The notes beneath the pieces were generated by a model. That model was not told where the DNA came from, did no database searches, and saw only the letters and a program-made list of their open reading frames with translations. A stretch of DNA of 64,000 nucleotides from Fulvimarina endophytica (GTDB lineage Bacteria; Pseudomonadota; Alphaproteobacteria; Rhizobiales; Rhizobiaceae), in contig NZ_QURL01000004.1 in assembly GCF_003403015.1 (NCBI RefSeq), positions 186,001 through 250,000 of the forward strand. Direction: 5' to 3'. The translations under genes and the position numbers were made by a program. The stretch's first letter is position 1. Every line of letters begins with the position of its first letter. Of the stretch, positions 17,346-28,220 are shown piece after piece.

Positions 17346-18782
17346 CTAGCCCTCGATCTTGCCGAGAAGCTCTTCCAGCGATTTCTTCGCATCGCCGTAG
17401 AACATGCGGGTGTTGTCCTTGAAGAAGAGCGGGTTCTCGATGCCCGAATAGCCGGTTCCCTGGCCGCGCTTGGACACGAAGACCTGCTTGGCCTTCCAGC
17501 ATTCGAGCACCGGCATGCCCGAGATCGGGCTGTTGGGATCGTCCTGGGCCGCCGGGTTCACGATGTCGTTGGAGCCGATGACGATGACGACGTCCGTGTC
17601 CTTGAAGTCGTCGTTGATCTCGTCCATCTCCAGAACGATGTCGTAGGGCACCTTGGCCTCGGCCAGGAGCACGTTCATGTGTCCCGGCAGACGCCCGGCG
17701 ACGGGGTGGATCGCGAAGCGCACCGTCTTGCCCTGGTTGCGCAGCTTGGTGACCAGCTGGCTCACCGCCTGCTGGGCCTGCGCCACCGCCATGCCGTAGC
17801 CCGGAATGATGATGATGCTGTCGGCATCCTCCAGGGCATTGGCGACACCCGACGCGTCGATCGCCACCTGCTCGCCCTCGACCGCCATCTGCTCGCCGCC
17901 CGTGCTGCCGAAGCCGCCGAGGATGACCGAGACGAAGGAGCGGTTCATCGCCTTGCACATGATGTAGGACAGGATCGCGCCGGAGGAGCCGACGAGCGCG
18001 CCGACGGTGATGAGGAGATCGTTGCCGAGGGAGAAGCCGATCGCCGCCGCCGCCCAGCCCGAATAGCTGTTCAGCATGGAGACGACGACGGGCATGTCCG
18101 CCCCGCCGATGCCGCGGATCAGGTGATAGCCGATGAAGAGCGCGGCGAGCGTCATCAGGATCAGCGGGAACAGTCCGGCGGTATTGAAATACCAGATCAG
18201 GCAGAGCGCCGAGAGCGCGGCGGCCCCGATGTTCAGCCAGTGGCCGCCGGGCAGCTTCGTCGCGGCGGACGAGACCTTTCCGGCGAGCTTGCCATAGGCG
18301 ATGACCGAGCCGGTGAAGGTGATCGCGCCGATGAAGATGCCGAGGAAGAGTTCGATCCTGAGGATCGCGAGTTCGGCCGGGTCCTTGTGGGCGATGAGCG
18401 CGGCGAACCCCTCGAGCCCCTCGCGCTCGACTGGCGTCATGCCGGCCACGCGCCGAAGCTCGATATGGGCGATGAAGCCGACCAGCACCGCCGCAAGGCC
18501 GACGAGGCTGTGCATGGCGGCGACGAGTTCGGGCATCTGCGTCATCTGCACGCGCGTCGCCAGCTGATAGCCGACGGCGGCGCCGAGGAGAATGAGAATG
18601 ATCGAGACCGGCCAGAGGCCCGCCCCCGGCCCGACCAGGGTCGCGAGAACGGCGATCGCCATGCCCACGATCCCGTACCAGACCGCCCGCTTGGCGCTTT
18701 CCTGGCCCGAAAGCCCGCCGAGGGAGAGGATGAAGAGAACCGCCGCGACCACATAGGCCGCCGTCGTGAATCCGTATGCCAT
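17346..18782 (-). CDS. pntB: NAD(P) transhydrogenase subunit beta
   Basis: Inner-membrane subunit (478 residues) of the proton-translocating transhydrogenase, which uses the proton gradient to make NADPH from NADH. About nine membrane segments come first. The C-terminal NADP-binding domain III shows [13 protein letters not shown], the [20 protein letters not shown] stretch, [14 protein letters not shown] and [17 protein letters not shown], all typical of PntB. It lies 19 bases after pntA, in one operon. The start at 18782 begins the first membrane helix. Confidence 0.96.
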   Translation of the reverse strand: MAYGFTTAAYVVAAVLFILSLGGLSGQESAKRAVWYGIVGMAIAVLATLVGPGAGLWPVSIILILLGAAVGYQLATRVQMTQMPELVAAMHSLVGLAAVLVGFIAHIELRRVAGMTPVEREGLEGFAALIAHKDPAELAILRIELFLGIFIGAITFTGSVIAYGKLAGKVSSAATKLPGGHWLNIGAAALSALCLIWYFNTAGLFPLILMTLAALFIGYHLIRGIGGADMPVVVSMLNSYSGWAAAAIGFSLGNDLLITVGALVGSSGAILSYIMCKAMNRSFVSVILGGFGSTGGEQMAVEGEQVAIDASGVANALEDADSIIIIPGYGMAVAQAQQAVSQLVTKLRNQGKTVRFAIHPVAGRLPGHMNVLLAEAKVPYDIVLEMDEINDDFKDTDVVIVIGSNDIVNPAAQDDPNSPISGMPVLECWKAKQVFVSKRGQGTGYSGIENPLFFKDNTRMFYGDAKKSLEELLGKIEG

Positions 18783-18801
18783 ATCTGAAAGCCCCCCGCC
18801 G

Positions 18802-20376
18802 TCAGGATTTCTGGAACATGGCGAGCATGCGCCGTGTCACGAGGAAGCCGCCGAAGATGTTGATGGCCGCCAGGAACACCGCAAGTGCGGCGAGGATGAT
18901 CACGAAGGCCGATCCGGACCCGATCTGCATCAGCGCCCCGAGGATGATGATCGAGGAGATGGCGTTGGTCACCGCCATCAGCGGCGTGTGCAGGCTGTGG
19001 GCGACGCCCCAGATCACCTGGAAGCCGACGAAGACCGACAGGACGAAGACGATGAGGTGCTGCATGAAGCTGGCCGGCGCGAACAGACCGGCAAACAGCA
19101 CGAGCCCGCCGCCAACGGCCAGGAGCGTCACCTGAGACTTGGTCTGGGCCGCGAAGGCGGCCTTTTCCTCGGCCCGCTTCTCCTCCGGCGTCTTCTCCTT
19201 CACCTTCTCCTTGGGCTTTTGCGCCGCGATCGCCTTCACCTTGGGCTTGGGCGGCGGATAGGTGATCTCGCCGTCATGGGTGACGGTCGCGCCACGGATG
19301 ACGTCGTCCTCCATGTCGTGGACGACCGTGCCGTCCTTCCCGGGCGTCAGGTCCGCCATCATGTGGCGGATATTGGTGGCGTAGAGCGTGGAGGACTGGG
19401 TCGCCATCCGGCTCGGGAAATCGGTATAGCCGACGATCGTCACGCCGTTGTCGGTGACGATCTTCTCGTCCATGACGGTCAGCTTGCAGTTGCCGCCCTT
19501 CTCGGCGGCGAGATCTACGATCACCGAGCCCGGCTTCATGCTCTCGACCATGTCGCGGGTCCAGAGCTCCGGCGCCTCGCGGCCCGGAATGAGCGCCGTC
19601 GTGATGACGATGTCCATGTCCGGCGCGAGCTCGCGGAACTTGGCGAGCTGGGCTTCGCGGAATTCGGGGCTCGACACCGAGGCGTAGCCGCCTGATTCCG
19701 CGCCGTCCTTCGTCTCCTCGGCGAAATCGAGATAGACGAACTCGGCGCCCATGCTCTCCACCTGCTCGGCGACTTCCGGGCGCACGTCGAAGGCGTAGGT
19801 GATCGCACCGAGGGATGTGGAGGTGCCGATGGCCGCAAGGCCCGCGACTCCCGCGCCGACGACGAGGACCTTGGCCGGCGGCACCTTGCCCGCCGCCGTG
19901 ACCTGTCCGGTGAAGAAGCGGCCGAAATTGCTGCCGGCCTCGATCACCGCGCGGTAGCCGGCGATATTGGCCATGGAGGACAGGGCATCCATCTTCTGGG
20001 CGCGCGAGATGCGCGGCACCATGTCCATGGCGATGACCGTCGCGCCGGACGTCTTGGCCGCCTCCAGAAGCGCCTCGTTCTGGCCCGGATAGAAGAAGGA
20101 GATCAGGGTCTTGCCCTTGGAGAGGCGCTCGATCTCCTCGTCCTTCGGCTCCCTCACCTTCACGACGATATCCGCCGTTTCGTAGAGTTTGGCCGCATCC
20201 TCGACGATCGTGACGCCCGCCTCCCGATACGCCTCGTCGGTAAAGCCGGCCTTGGTGCCGGCGCCGGTCTCGATCAGGCACTCATGGCCGAGCTTGCGGA
20301 GCTCCTGCGCGGATTTGGGCGTCATCGCCACCCGCGACTCGCCCTTGTGGGTTTCCCTTGGTGCGCCGATTTTCAA
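18802..20376 (-). CDS. pntA: NAD(P) transhydrogenase subunit alpha (fused PntAA-PntAB)
   Basis: A 524-residue alpha subunit. The N-terminal NAD-binding domain I (alanine-dehydrogenase-like, [19 protein letters not shown], then [17 protein letters not shown]) occupies about 1-375. A lysine/glutamate/proline-rich linker ([18 protein letters not shown]) precedes the C-terminal membrane part of four helices. Many alphaproteobacteria split these parts into two genes; here they are fused as in E. coli. I choose the TTG at 20376 because a perfect GAGGAGG lies eight bases before it and the protein then begins LKIGAPRE, as expected. An in-frame ATG at 20400 would add eight residues and place this site inside the coding region. 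Confidence 0.93.
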   Translation of the reverse strand: MKIGAPRETHKGESRVAMTPKSAQELRKLGHECLIETGAGTKAGFTDEAYREAGVTIVEDAAKLYETADIVVKVREPKDEEIERLSKGKTLISFFYPGQNEALLEAAKTSGATVIAMDMVPRISRAQKMDALSSMANIAGYRAVIEAGSNFGRFFTGQVTAAGKVPPAKVLVVGAGVAGLAAIGTSTSLGAITYAFDVRPEVAEQVESMGAEFVYLDFAEETKDGAESGGYASVSSPEFREAQLAKFRELAPDMDIVITTALIPGREAPELWTRDMVESMKPGSVIVDLAAEKGGNCKLTVMDEKIVTDNGVTIVGYTDFPSRMATQSSTLYATNIRHMMADLTPGKDGTVVHDMEDDVIRGATVTHDGEITYPPPKPKVKAIAAQKPKEKVKEKTPEEKRAEEKAAFAAQTKSQVTLLAVGGGLVLFAGLFAPASFMQHLIVFVLSVFVGFQVIWGVAHSLHTPLMAVTNAISSIIILGALMQIGSGSAFVIILAALAVFLAAINIFGGFLVTRRMLAMFQKS

Positions 20377-20384
20377 CCTGTTTT

Positions 20385-20391
20385 CCTCCTC
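20385..20391 (-). promoter_or_regulatory. Shine-Dalgarno deciding the pntA TTG start
   Basis: GAGGAGG on the minus strand, eight bases before the TTG at 20376. It supports TTG rather than the ATG at 20400. Confidence 0.7.
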
Positions 20392-20802
20392 AAAGACCAT
20401 GCCGAAGACGTCTGACGGACGACGTGAGTATCGGCATGGTTCAGCAAACCTCAAGCCCGGCGCTCCGCAACGGGGCAAAGCGCGAGTCGACCAGTCCGCA
20501 TGCGATATAGAACACCCCGGAAATCCCTCCGCAACATTCAATCGAAGAACTGCGGGACCGATGCCTTTGGACAGGGCGCGACGACGCTTGCGGCAGTCAG
20601 GATCGGCAGGACATCGAACAGGATCGGAAGAGTGGTCCTCTAGCGGTCGCATGACATGCGGCGGGGACCATCGGCGCGGCAGGCGTGAAGGAAAGAAGAC
20701 CGCCCGCGCGTTCGCTTCGCAAGACGTCGACAGACCGGCCCGGCCTTCGATATGGCGAACGTCGAGGCCAGGCACCGCTGCCCGAACAGGAGACGACATC
20801 CG
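20392..20802. other. Intergenic gap upstream of pntA and the hydrolase gene
   Basis: About 400 bases separating two divergently oriented genes. Promoters for both must lie here or nearby, but I find no clear boxes, repeats or small gene. Open frames through it are arginine-rich and unconvincing. Confidence 0.5.
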
Positions 20803-21627
20803 ATGCTGATCAGGATGACCGAGTGGGACGATCTCTACGACAACAGGGCGGCCATCCCGCAGAGCGATAGATGGCCCGAACGCTGGGCCAAGCCCGCCGC
20901 GGACTTTCGTGACGAGGCGGGCTCATCGGCACGGCTTGCCCTTCCCTATGGACCGGGGACCCGCAACCGGTTCGACCTTTTCCTGCCGGAGGAGAGCCCG
21001 CAGGGACTCGTCGTCTTCGTCCATGGCGGCTTCTGGACGGGGCTCGACCGCAGCTACTGGTCCCATCTGGCACGAGGGCCGCTCGCCCACGGCCATGCGG
21101 TCGCGATTCCCGAATACACCCTATGCTCCGAGATCCGCATCGCCGGCATCACGGCCGAGATCGGCCGCGCCATCGAGACCGCCGCGGCCATGGTCGGCGG
21201 CCCGATCCGCCTTGCCGGTCACTCGGCGGGCGGCCATCTCGTCTCGCGCATGGTGAGCCACACCTCGCCGCTCGGGCGCGAGACACGCGGCCGGATCGCG
21301 GGGGTCGTCTCGATCTCGGGCCTTCACGATCTTCGCCCGCTTCGAAGGACCGCGCGGCAGGAACATCTGCGGATCGACGAGGCGGAAGCCCTCGCCGAGA
21401 GCCCCGCCCTTCTGGAGCCGCTGCCCGGAACGCGCATCACCGCATGGGTGGGTGCGAGGGAGACGTCCGAATTCGTCCGCCAAAGCCGTCTCCTCGCCAA
21501 TATCTGGCGCGGCCTCGGCGCCGCGACCGAGTGCGTGGAAGAGCCCGACAAGCACCATTTCGACGTGATCGACGATCTGGAGCGGCCGGAAAGCCCGATC
21601 GTCGAGCGCCTCATCGGCCGGGTCTGA
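20803..21627 (+). CDS. Alpha/beta hydrolase, arylformamidase-like
   Basis: A 274-residue cytoplasmic hydrolase. The HGGFW oxyanion motif (VVFVHGGFWTGLD), the nucleophile elbow GHSAGGH and a late acidic/His pair (DKHHFDVIDD) fit the kynurenine-formamidase (AFMID/KynB-like) branch of alpha/beta hydrolases, which release formate from N-formylkynurenine. The ATG at 20803 has ACAGGAGA about ten bases upstream; upstream in-frame ATG 20752 lacks such a site. No other kynurenine-pathway gene lies in the window, so the substrate is uncertain and a generic esterase/carboxylesterase is possible. It is convergent with ald, 21 bases away. Confidence 0.72.
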   Translation: MLIRMTEWDDLYDNRAAIPQSDRWPERWAKPAADFRDEAGSSARLALPYGPGTRNRFDLFLPEESPQGLVVFVHGGFWTGLDRSYWSHLARGPLAHGHAVAIPEYTLCSEIRIAGITAEIGRAIETAAAMVGGPIRLAGHSAGGHLVSRMVSHTSPLGRETRGRIAGVVSISGLHDLRPLRRTARQEHLRIDEAEALAESPALLEPLPGTRITAWVGARETSEFVRQSRLLANIWRGLGAATECVEEPDKHHFDVIDDLERPESPIVERLIGRV

Positions 21628-21648
21628 GGGCGCCCCGCGACAGCCTGT

Positions 21649-22764
<1,116 letters not shown>

Positions 22765-22906
22765 GGGGAACGTCCTCACCTATCCCTGATCATGGGAGGA
22801 TTGAAGAGCGTTCGCGCCGCAATGTCCCGCTTTTTCCAGCGCTTTTCGCCGGTTCCAACGCAAGGATCTTGCGCCGAGGCCGGCGGGCTGCAAGGATCGT
22901 GCGCAC

Positions 22907-23386
22907 ATGACCTATGACCGCTTCGATCTCGCCATCATGCAGGCGCTTCAACGGGACGGACGCCTTTCCAACCAGGCGCTCGCCGAACGGGTGGGACTGT
23001 CACCCTCGGCCTGCTCCCGGCGTCTGGACCGGCTGGAGACGACCGGCGCGATCGAGGGCTACAGCGCGCGCCTGTCGAGCCAGCTGCTCGGCTATCCGGT
23101 CACGGTGATGGTGAACATCACGCTCGCGGGCCAGAGCGAGAAGCAGCTGGCCGAATTCGAGGCCGCGGTGCGGCGCTGTCCCAATGTTCTGGTCTGCTTC
23201 CTGATGTCGGGAGAATACGACTACATCCTGCGGGTCGCCGCGCGCGATCTTCAGGACTTCGAGCACATCCACAAGACCGCCCTGTCCTCCCTTCCCCATG
23301 TGGCGAAGATGAATTCCTCCTTCGCGCTGCGCAAGATCACGGACCGCTCGGCGACCGTGCCGCCCATCGCGCCGGGCGGCCTGTGA
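22907..23386 (+). CDS. Lrp/AsnC-family regulator, AldR-like
   Basis: A 159-residue regulator with an N-terminal winged helix-turn-helix (LSNQALAERVGLSPSACSRR at about residues 20-39) and a C-terminal RAM ligand-binding domain (GEYDYILRVAARDLQDFEHI). Lrp-type proteins next to ald usually activate or repress it in response to alanine. The gene is divergent from ald across 142 bases, where TATCCCTGATCATGGGAGGA (22781-22800) is a candidate imperfect palindrome. Autoregulation is likely but not shown by sequence. Confidence 0.88.
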   Translation: MTYDRFDLAIMQALQRDGRLSNQALAERVGLSPSACSRRLDRLETTGAIEGYSARLSSQLLGYPVTVMVNITLAGQSEKQLAEFEAAVRRCPNVLVCFLMSGEYDYILRVAARDLQDFEHIHKTALSSLPHVAKMNSSFALRKITDRSATVPPIAPGGL

Positions 23387-23538
23387 GGACGATGGGTGGA
23401 GGCGGACCGGGTGCCCGCTCTTGCGCGAGCACACTTGCGGGCGCACGCGAATCCTGCTCCATCCGTCGGGCGCCGCATTTCGACCGCCCGCCCCGTCCCC
23501 TGGTCTCGATTTTCCACGACAAACGAGAGAACGCATCC

Positions 23539-24675
23539 ATGACCTTGAAGATCGTCGCACTCACGGCCCTTGCGCTCGCCGCCGGCTCGACCGCCGCCTT
23601 AAGCGAGCCCCTGAAGATCGGCCTGATCACGACCCTTTCGGGTCCGGGAGCCGGGCTCGGCATCGATACGCGCGACGGGTTCATGCTGGCGGTCGAACAG
23701 TCGGGCGCGAAGGATGTCGAGGTTCTGGTCGAGGACGACGGACAGAAGCCCGAACTTGCCGTGCAGATCGCCGACAGGATGATCCAGAGCGAGGATGTCG
23801 ACGTTCTGACGGGGATCGTCTTCTCCAACATCCTGATGGCGGTGGCCCCGTCCGCCACCGCGCAGGACAAGTTCTACGTCTCGACCAATGCCGCCCCCGC
23901 AGCGCTTGCCGGCGCGGGCTGCCATCCGCTCTATTTCAACGCCGCCTATCAGAACGACAATCTGCACGAGGCGATGGGCGAATATGCCAATCGCGAATAC
24001 AAGAACATGGTCATCATGGCGCCGAACTATCCCGCCGGGAAGGATTCGCTGACCGGGTTCAAGCGCTACTACAAGGGCGAGCTCGCCGGCGAGATCTACA
24101 CCCAGCTCGGCCAGACCGATTACGCAGCCGAGATCGCCCAGATCCGCGCCTCCGGGGCCGACGGCGTCTTCATGTTCCTGCCCGGCGGCATGGGCATCGC
24201 TTTCATGAAGCAGTATGCCCAGTCGGGTTCGGAAATTCCCGTGATCGGCCCCGGCTTCTCGTTCAGCCAGGACGTCCTGCCGGCGATCGGCGATGCGGCC
24301 CTCGGCGTGAAGAATTCCGGCCAGTGGGCGAAGAATCTCGACAATCCCGCCAGCAAGCGGTTCGTGGAAGCCTTCGAGGCCCAATACGACCGGCTTCCCT
24401 CGATCTATGCGGTCCAGGCCTATGACGCAGCCCAGTTGATCCTCTCGGCCCATGAAAGCGCCGAGCCGTCCGATACAGAGGCCTTCCGTCAGGCCCTTCT
24501 GAAGGCCGACATCCAGTCGCCGCGCGGCAAGTTCTCCTTCAACACCAACCAGCATCCGATCCAGGACATCTACCTGACCGAGGTGGTGAAGGAGGACGGC
24601 GTCCTGACGAACCACACCGTCGAGACGATCTTCACCGATCACGGCGATGCCTACGCCGCGGACTGCCAGATGTGA
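23539..24675 (+). CDS. HAAT-type ABC transporter substrate-binding protein (LivK-like)
   Basis: Periplasmic binding protein of 378 residues. A signal peptide (LKIVALTALALAAGSTAALSE) is followed by a type-I periplasmic binding fold beginning KIGLITTLSGPGAGLG, a Leu/Ile/Val-binding-protein-like (peripla_BP_6) opening. The ATG at 23539 follows GAGAGAACGC. It heads a five-gene import operon. HAAT binding proteins carry branched-chain amino acids, amides, urea or aromatic acids; the ligand cannot be set from sequence. The nearby ald/AldR pair makes an amino acid attractive but is only context. Confidence 0.88.
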   Translation: MTLKIVALTALALAAGSTAALSEPLKIGLITTLSGPGAGLGIDTRDGFMLAVEQSGAKDVEVLVEDDGQKPELAVQIADRMIQSEDVDVLTGIVFSNILMAVAPSATAQDKFYVSTNAAPAALAGAGCHPLYFNAAYQNDNLHEAMGEYANREYKNMVIMAPNYPAGKDSLTGFKRYYKGELAGEIYTQLGQTDYAAEIAQIRASGADGVFMFLPGGMGIAFMKQYAQSGSEIPVIGPGFSFSQDVLPAIGDAALGVKNSGQWAKNLDNPASKRFVEAFEAQYDRLPSIYAVQAYDAAQLILSAHESAEPSDTEAFRQALLKADIQSPRGKFSFNTNQHPIQDIYLTEVVKEDGVLTNHTVETIFTDHGDAYAADCQM

Positions 24676-24688
24676 CAAGGCCGACCGC

Positions 24689-25609
24689 TTGTCCCTTCCA
24701 CTTCTGATCGAGCAGGCGCTGAACGGCCTTCAACTCGGCATCATGCTGTTCCTGATGGCGGCCGGACTGACGCTGATCTTCGGCGTGATGGGCGTGATCA
24801 ATCTGGCGCACGGCTCCCTCTACATGGTGGGCGCCTTCGCCTGCGCGGCCGTGGCGGCGGCGAGCGGCTCCTTCTGGCTGGGTCTTGCGGCGAGCCTTGC
24901 GGCGGCGGCCGTCGCGGGCGCTCTCGTCGAGACGACCGTCATCCGGCGGCTTTATGCCCGCGATCACCTCGATCAGGTGCTCGCGACCTTCGCCCTCATC
25001 CTGATCTTCTCGGAAGGGACGCGCTGGCTGTTCGGCTCGTTCCCGCTCTATCTCGACGTCCCGCCGCTCCTCCAGGGGGCGGTCGCCCTGCCCGGCGGGG
25101 TCCAGTATCCGGCCTACAGGCTCGCCGTGATCGGCCTCGGCATCGCCGTCGCCATCGGGCTCTACCTCCTCATCGCGCGCACGCGGCTCGGCATGCGCAT
25201 CCGTGCCGGCGAGAACGACCGCGAGATGATCGCCGCGCTCGGCGTCGACATCCGCAGCCTCAACACGATCGTCTTCGCGCTCGGGGCGGCCCTTGCCGGT
25301 CTTGCGGGAGCGACCGTCGGCGCCCTTCAATCGGTGCAGGTGGGCATGGGCGAGCCGGTCCTCATTCTCGCCTTCGTGGTGATCGTCATCGGCGGCATCG
25401 GCTCCGTCAGGGGCGCCTTCTACGGCGCGCTCCTCATCGGTTTCGTGGATACGGCGGGCCGGTTCTTCCTGCCGCGCATCGCTGGTCTCTTCCTGCCGCC
25501 GGCCGATGCGGGACTTCTGGGAAGCGGTCTCGCCTCCATGCTGATCTATGCGGTGATGGCGGTGATCCTCGCTTTGCGCCCGAAGGGTTTGTTCGCCTCC
25601 CATGCCTGA
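24689..25609 (+). CDS. HAAT-type ABC permease (LivH-like)
   Basis: Inner-membrane permease of 306 residues with about eight hydrophobic segments. It shows the LivH hallmarks GLTLIFGVMGVINLAHGSLYM, RTRLGMRIRAGENDREMIAALGVD and VIVIGGIGSVRGAFYGALLIG. I choose the TTG at 24689, with AAGG eight bases before it and the protein starting right at the first helix. The alternative ATG at 24647 lies inside the upstream gene and adds a hydrophilic leader. It overlaps the next permease by eight bases. Confidence 0.88.
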   Translation: MSLPLLIEQALNGLQLGIMLFLMAAGLTLIFGVMGVINLAHGSLYMVGAFACAAVAAASGSFWLGLAASLAAAAVAGALVETTVIRRLYARDHLDQVLATFALILIFSEGTRWLFGSFPLYLDVPPLLQGAVALPGGVQYPAYRLAVIGLGIAVAIGLYLLIARTRLGMRIRAGENDREMIAALGVDIRSLNTIVFALGAALAGLAGATVGALQSVQVGMGEPVLILAFVVIVIGGIGSVRGAFYGALLIGFVDTAGRFFLPRIAGLFLPPADAGLLGSGLASMLIYAVMAVILALRPKGLFASHA

Positions 25610-26597
25610 GCGTCATGCCATCCCGGTCCGCAGCCTTCTCGCAAGCCTTGCGATCGTCCTCTTCCCGCTCGCCTATGCGCTCCTCGCCAACCTTTCGGGC
25701 GAGACCTTCCACGTCACGCTCGCAACGCGCATCGCGATCCTCGGCCTTGCCGCGACGGGCCTAAATCTCGCCCTCGGCCTCGGCGGGCTCGTCTCCCTCG
25801 GCCATGCCGCCTTCTTCGGCATCGGAGGCTATGTCGCGGGCATCGTCGCCTCCCATGCGATGGGGGGAGAGCCGCTGCCCTTCGGCCTGCCCGCATCGGC
25901 GCAGATGGCGAGCGTCTGGGCCCTCGCGATGCTCGCGGCAGGCCTCTTCGCCCTCGTCGTCGGGGCGATCAGCCTGCGCACAAGCGGCGTCGCCTTCATC
26001 ATGATCACCCTGGCCTTCGCCCAGCTCGTCTTCTATCTGGCGATCGCCTGGCCGGGCTATGGTGGCGAGGACGGCATGGCGCTCATCCTGCGCAATCCCT
26101 TCTTCGGGCTTGCCACCATGCGCCCGATGACCTTCTTCCTGATCGCCTTCGGCGCGCTTCTCGCGGGCCTTGCCGCCTTCGCCATCATTAAGGCCTCACG
26201 CTTCGGCGCGGCCCTCCAGGCGGCGCGGCAGAACCCGGACCGCCTCGCCGCCCTCGGCGTCAGGCCTGACCGCATCCAGCTCGTCGCCTTCGTCATCTCC
26301 GGTGCGATCACCGCCCTCGCCGGCGCGCTCTACGCCGATCTCAACCGCTTCGTCAGCCCCTCGATGCTGTCCTGGCACATGTCCGGCGAACTCATCGTCC
26401 TCGTCGTTCTGGGCGGTGTCGGACGGCTCGCCGGCCCCCTGGCGGGCGCTACCCTCTACGTTCTCCTCGAGCATTTCCTCGGCGGCGTGACCGAGCGCTG
26501 GCAGTTCTTTCTCGGCCTCGCGCTCCTCCTCGTGGTTCTGATGGGGCGCGGCGGCCTGATGAGCCTTCTTGCACCGAAGGGTGCCGGACATGGCTGA
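25602..26597 (+). CDS. HAAT-type ABC permease (LivM-like)
   Basis: Second inner-membrane permease, 331 residues with about nine or ten hydrophobic segments. LATRIAILGLAATGLNLALG, GLVSLGHAAFFGIGGYVAGI and SRFGAALQAARQNPDRLAALGV are typical of LivM, as is the late VVLGGVGRLAGPLAGA block. It pairs with the upstream permease and overlaps both flanking genes by eight bases. Confidence 0.9.
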   Translation: MPERHAIPVRSLLASLAIVLFPLAYALLANLSGETFHVTLATRIAILGLAATGLNLALGLGGLVSLGHAAFFGIGGYVAGIVASHAMGGEPLPFGLPASAQMASVWALAMLAAGLFALVVGAISLRTSGVAFIMITLAFAQLVFYLAIAWPGYGGEDGMALILRNPFFGLATMRPMTFFLIAFGALLAGLAAFAIIKASRFGAALQAARQNPDRLAALGVRPDRIQLVAFVISGAITALAGALYADLNRFVSPSMLSWHMSGELIVLVVLGGVGRLAGPLAGATLYVLLEHFLGGVTERWQFFLGLALLLVVLMGRGGLMSLLAPKGAGHG

Positions 26598-27342
26598 ACC
26601 GATCCTCCGCGTCGCCGGCCTGAGGAAGTCCTATGGCGGGCTGACCGTCACCGACGATGTCAGCCTCGATCTTCGGCCCGGCGAGATCCATGCGCTGATC
26701 GGCCCGAACGGGGCCGGCAAGTCAACGCTGATCGGCCAGATCTGCGGCTCGGTGATGCCGGACGCCGGAAGCGTCTCCTTCGATGGCCGCGACATCACGC
26801 GGTGGAACACGGCCGAGCGGGCCCGCGCCGGCCTCGGCCGCACCTTCCAGATCTCGACGATCCTGCCCGAATTCACCGCCCTCGCCCACACGATGCTCGC
26901 CGTCCAGGCGCGTCAGGGCACGAGTTTCCGCTTCTTTAGACCCACAGCGCTCGACCGCTCGCTGCGCGATCCGGCCATGCAGGCGCTTGCCCGGGTCGGC
27001 CTCGACGGCAGGGCGGAGATTCCGGCCGCCAGCCTCTCCCATGGCGAGCGCCGCCGGCTCGAAGTGGCGCTCGTTCTCGCGCTCGGCTCCAAGGCCCTCG
27101 TGATGGACGAGCCGATGGCCGGCATGGGAAGCGAGGGGTCGCGGGAGTTGACCGCGCTCCTCTCGCAGCTGAGGCACGAGACGCCGATCCTCATGGTGGA
27201 GCACGACATGGACGCCGTCTTCGCACTCGCCGACCGCATCTCCGTCCTCGTCTACGGCAGGATCGTCGCGACCGGCACGCCCGACGAGATCCGGAGCGAC
27301 CGGCTCGTGCGCGAAGCCTATCTCGGCGAGGCATCGGCATGA
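26590..27342 (+). CDS. HAAT-type ABC ATPase (LivG-like)
   Basis: Cytoplasmic ATPase of 250 residues. Walker A is GPNGAGKST, the signature is LSHGERRRL (the usual LSGGQ replaced by LSHGE, which is common in LivG), Walker B is ALVMDEPMAGM and the switch histidine is in VEHDMD. The ATG at 26590 lies within the last codons of the permease. It forms a heterodimer with the next ATPase. Confidence 0.9.
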   Translation: MAEPILRVAGLRKSYGGLTVTDDVSLDLRPGEIHALIGPNGAGKSTLIGQICGSVMPDAGSVSFDGRDITRWNTAERARAGLGRTFQISTILPEFTALAHTMLAVQARQGTSFRFFRPTALDRSLRDPAMQALARVGLDGRAEIPAASLSHGERRRLEVALVLALGSKALVMDEPMAGMGSEGSRELTALLSQLRHETPILMVEHDMDAVFALADRISVLVYGRIVATGTPDEIRSDRLVREAYLGEASA

Positions 27343-28028
27343 GCCGAATTCTCGAAGTCCGTGATCTGTCGGCCTTCTACGGGGCGAGCCAGGCCCTGTT
27401 CGGCGTCGACCTCTCGGTCGAGGAGGGGGAGGTCGTCGCGCTCGCGGGCCGGAACGGCATGGGCAAGACCACGACGATCCGTGCCGTCTGCGGCCTCGTC
27501 GCGGCAAGGGCCGAAAGCCTTCGCTTCGCGGATCGGGACATTTCGGGCATGGCGTCCTTCCGCATCGCGCGCCTCGGCATCGGCCTCGTGCCGGAAGGCC
27601 GCCGCTGCTTTCGCGCCCTGAGCGTGCGGGAAAACCTTCTCGTTGCGGCCCGCAAGGGGCCATGGACCCTCGAACGGGTCGAAGCCCTGTTTCCGCGCCT
27701 TGCCGAGAGGCGCGACCAGTCGGCGGGTCTTCTTTCGGGCGGCGAGCAGCAGATGGTGGCGATCGGCCGCGCCTTGATGACCAATCCCCGCCTCCTCGTC
27801 CTCGACGAGGCGACGGAGGGCCTCGCGCCCCTGATCCGCCAGGAGATCTGGTCCGCGATCAAAGCCCTGAAGAGCGAACGCCTCTCCATCGTGGTCGTCG
27901 ACAAGAGCCTCGCCGAACTCCTTCCGGTCGCGGATCGCTGCACGGTTCTGTCCAATGGCCGCACGGTCTGGACCGGACGGCCGGCCGATCTCGACCGGAG
28001 CCTTCAGGAACGCTTTCTGGGACTTTGA
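27339..28028 (+). CDS. HAAT-type ABC ATPase (LivF-like)
   Basis: Second ATPase of the importer, 229 residues. Walker A is GRNGMGKTTT, the signature LSGGEQQMV, Walker B LLVLDEATEGLAP. The usual switch His position reads VVVDKSLAEL, so the histidine seen in LivG (VEHDMD) is replaced here by lysine; this substitution occurs in some LivF proteins. It starts with an ATGA overlap and ends the operon. Confidence 0.9.
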   Translation: MSRILEVRDLSAFYGASQALFGVDLSVEEGEVVALAGRNGMGKTTTIRAVCGLVAARAESLRFADRDISGMASFRIARLGIGLVPEGRRCFRALSVRENLLVAARKGPWTLERVEALFPRLAERRDQSAGLLSGGEQQMVAIGRALMTNPRLLVLDEATEGLAPLIRQEIWSAIKALKSERLSIVVVDKSLAELLPVADRCTVLSNGRTVWTGRPADLDRSLQERFLGL

Positions 28029-28102
28029 TCCCGATCGCCGGAGGGGTTCCTCGGAAGCGGACCTGCGCCGAGGCGCGAGGATCCCGCCCCTGCGTCAGAT
28101 TA

Positions 28103-28140
28103 GCCGACTATCCATTCCGCACGTTTCGAGGATAGTCGGC
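28103..28140. repeat. Perfect 11-bp inverted repeat after the liv-like operon
   Basis: GCCGACTATCC (28103-28113) and GGATAGTCGGC (28130-28140) are exact complements around 16 bases. It lies 75 bases after the last transporter gene and 80 bases before the response-regulator start. A GTTTTT run begins 15 bases downstream, so it could be a terminator or an operator. Confidence 0.6.
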
Positions 28141-28220
28141 AGCGACCCGCAACCGTGTTTTTAAAGAGGTTGAAACGGTTCCATGTACTACTGATCGGGA
28201 TGCTCCTAGGGGTTTGCAGG

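Noticed and set aside
28141..28220. Possible EcfG-type general stress promoter (GGAAC...GTT) before the HD-GYP gene
   Set aside because: GGAAC occurs only on the opposite strand, and the spacing to a GTT-type -10 is wrong.
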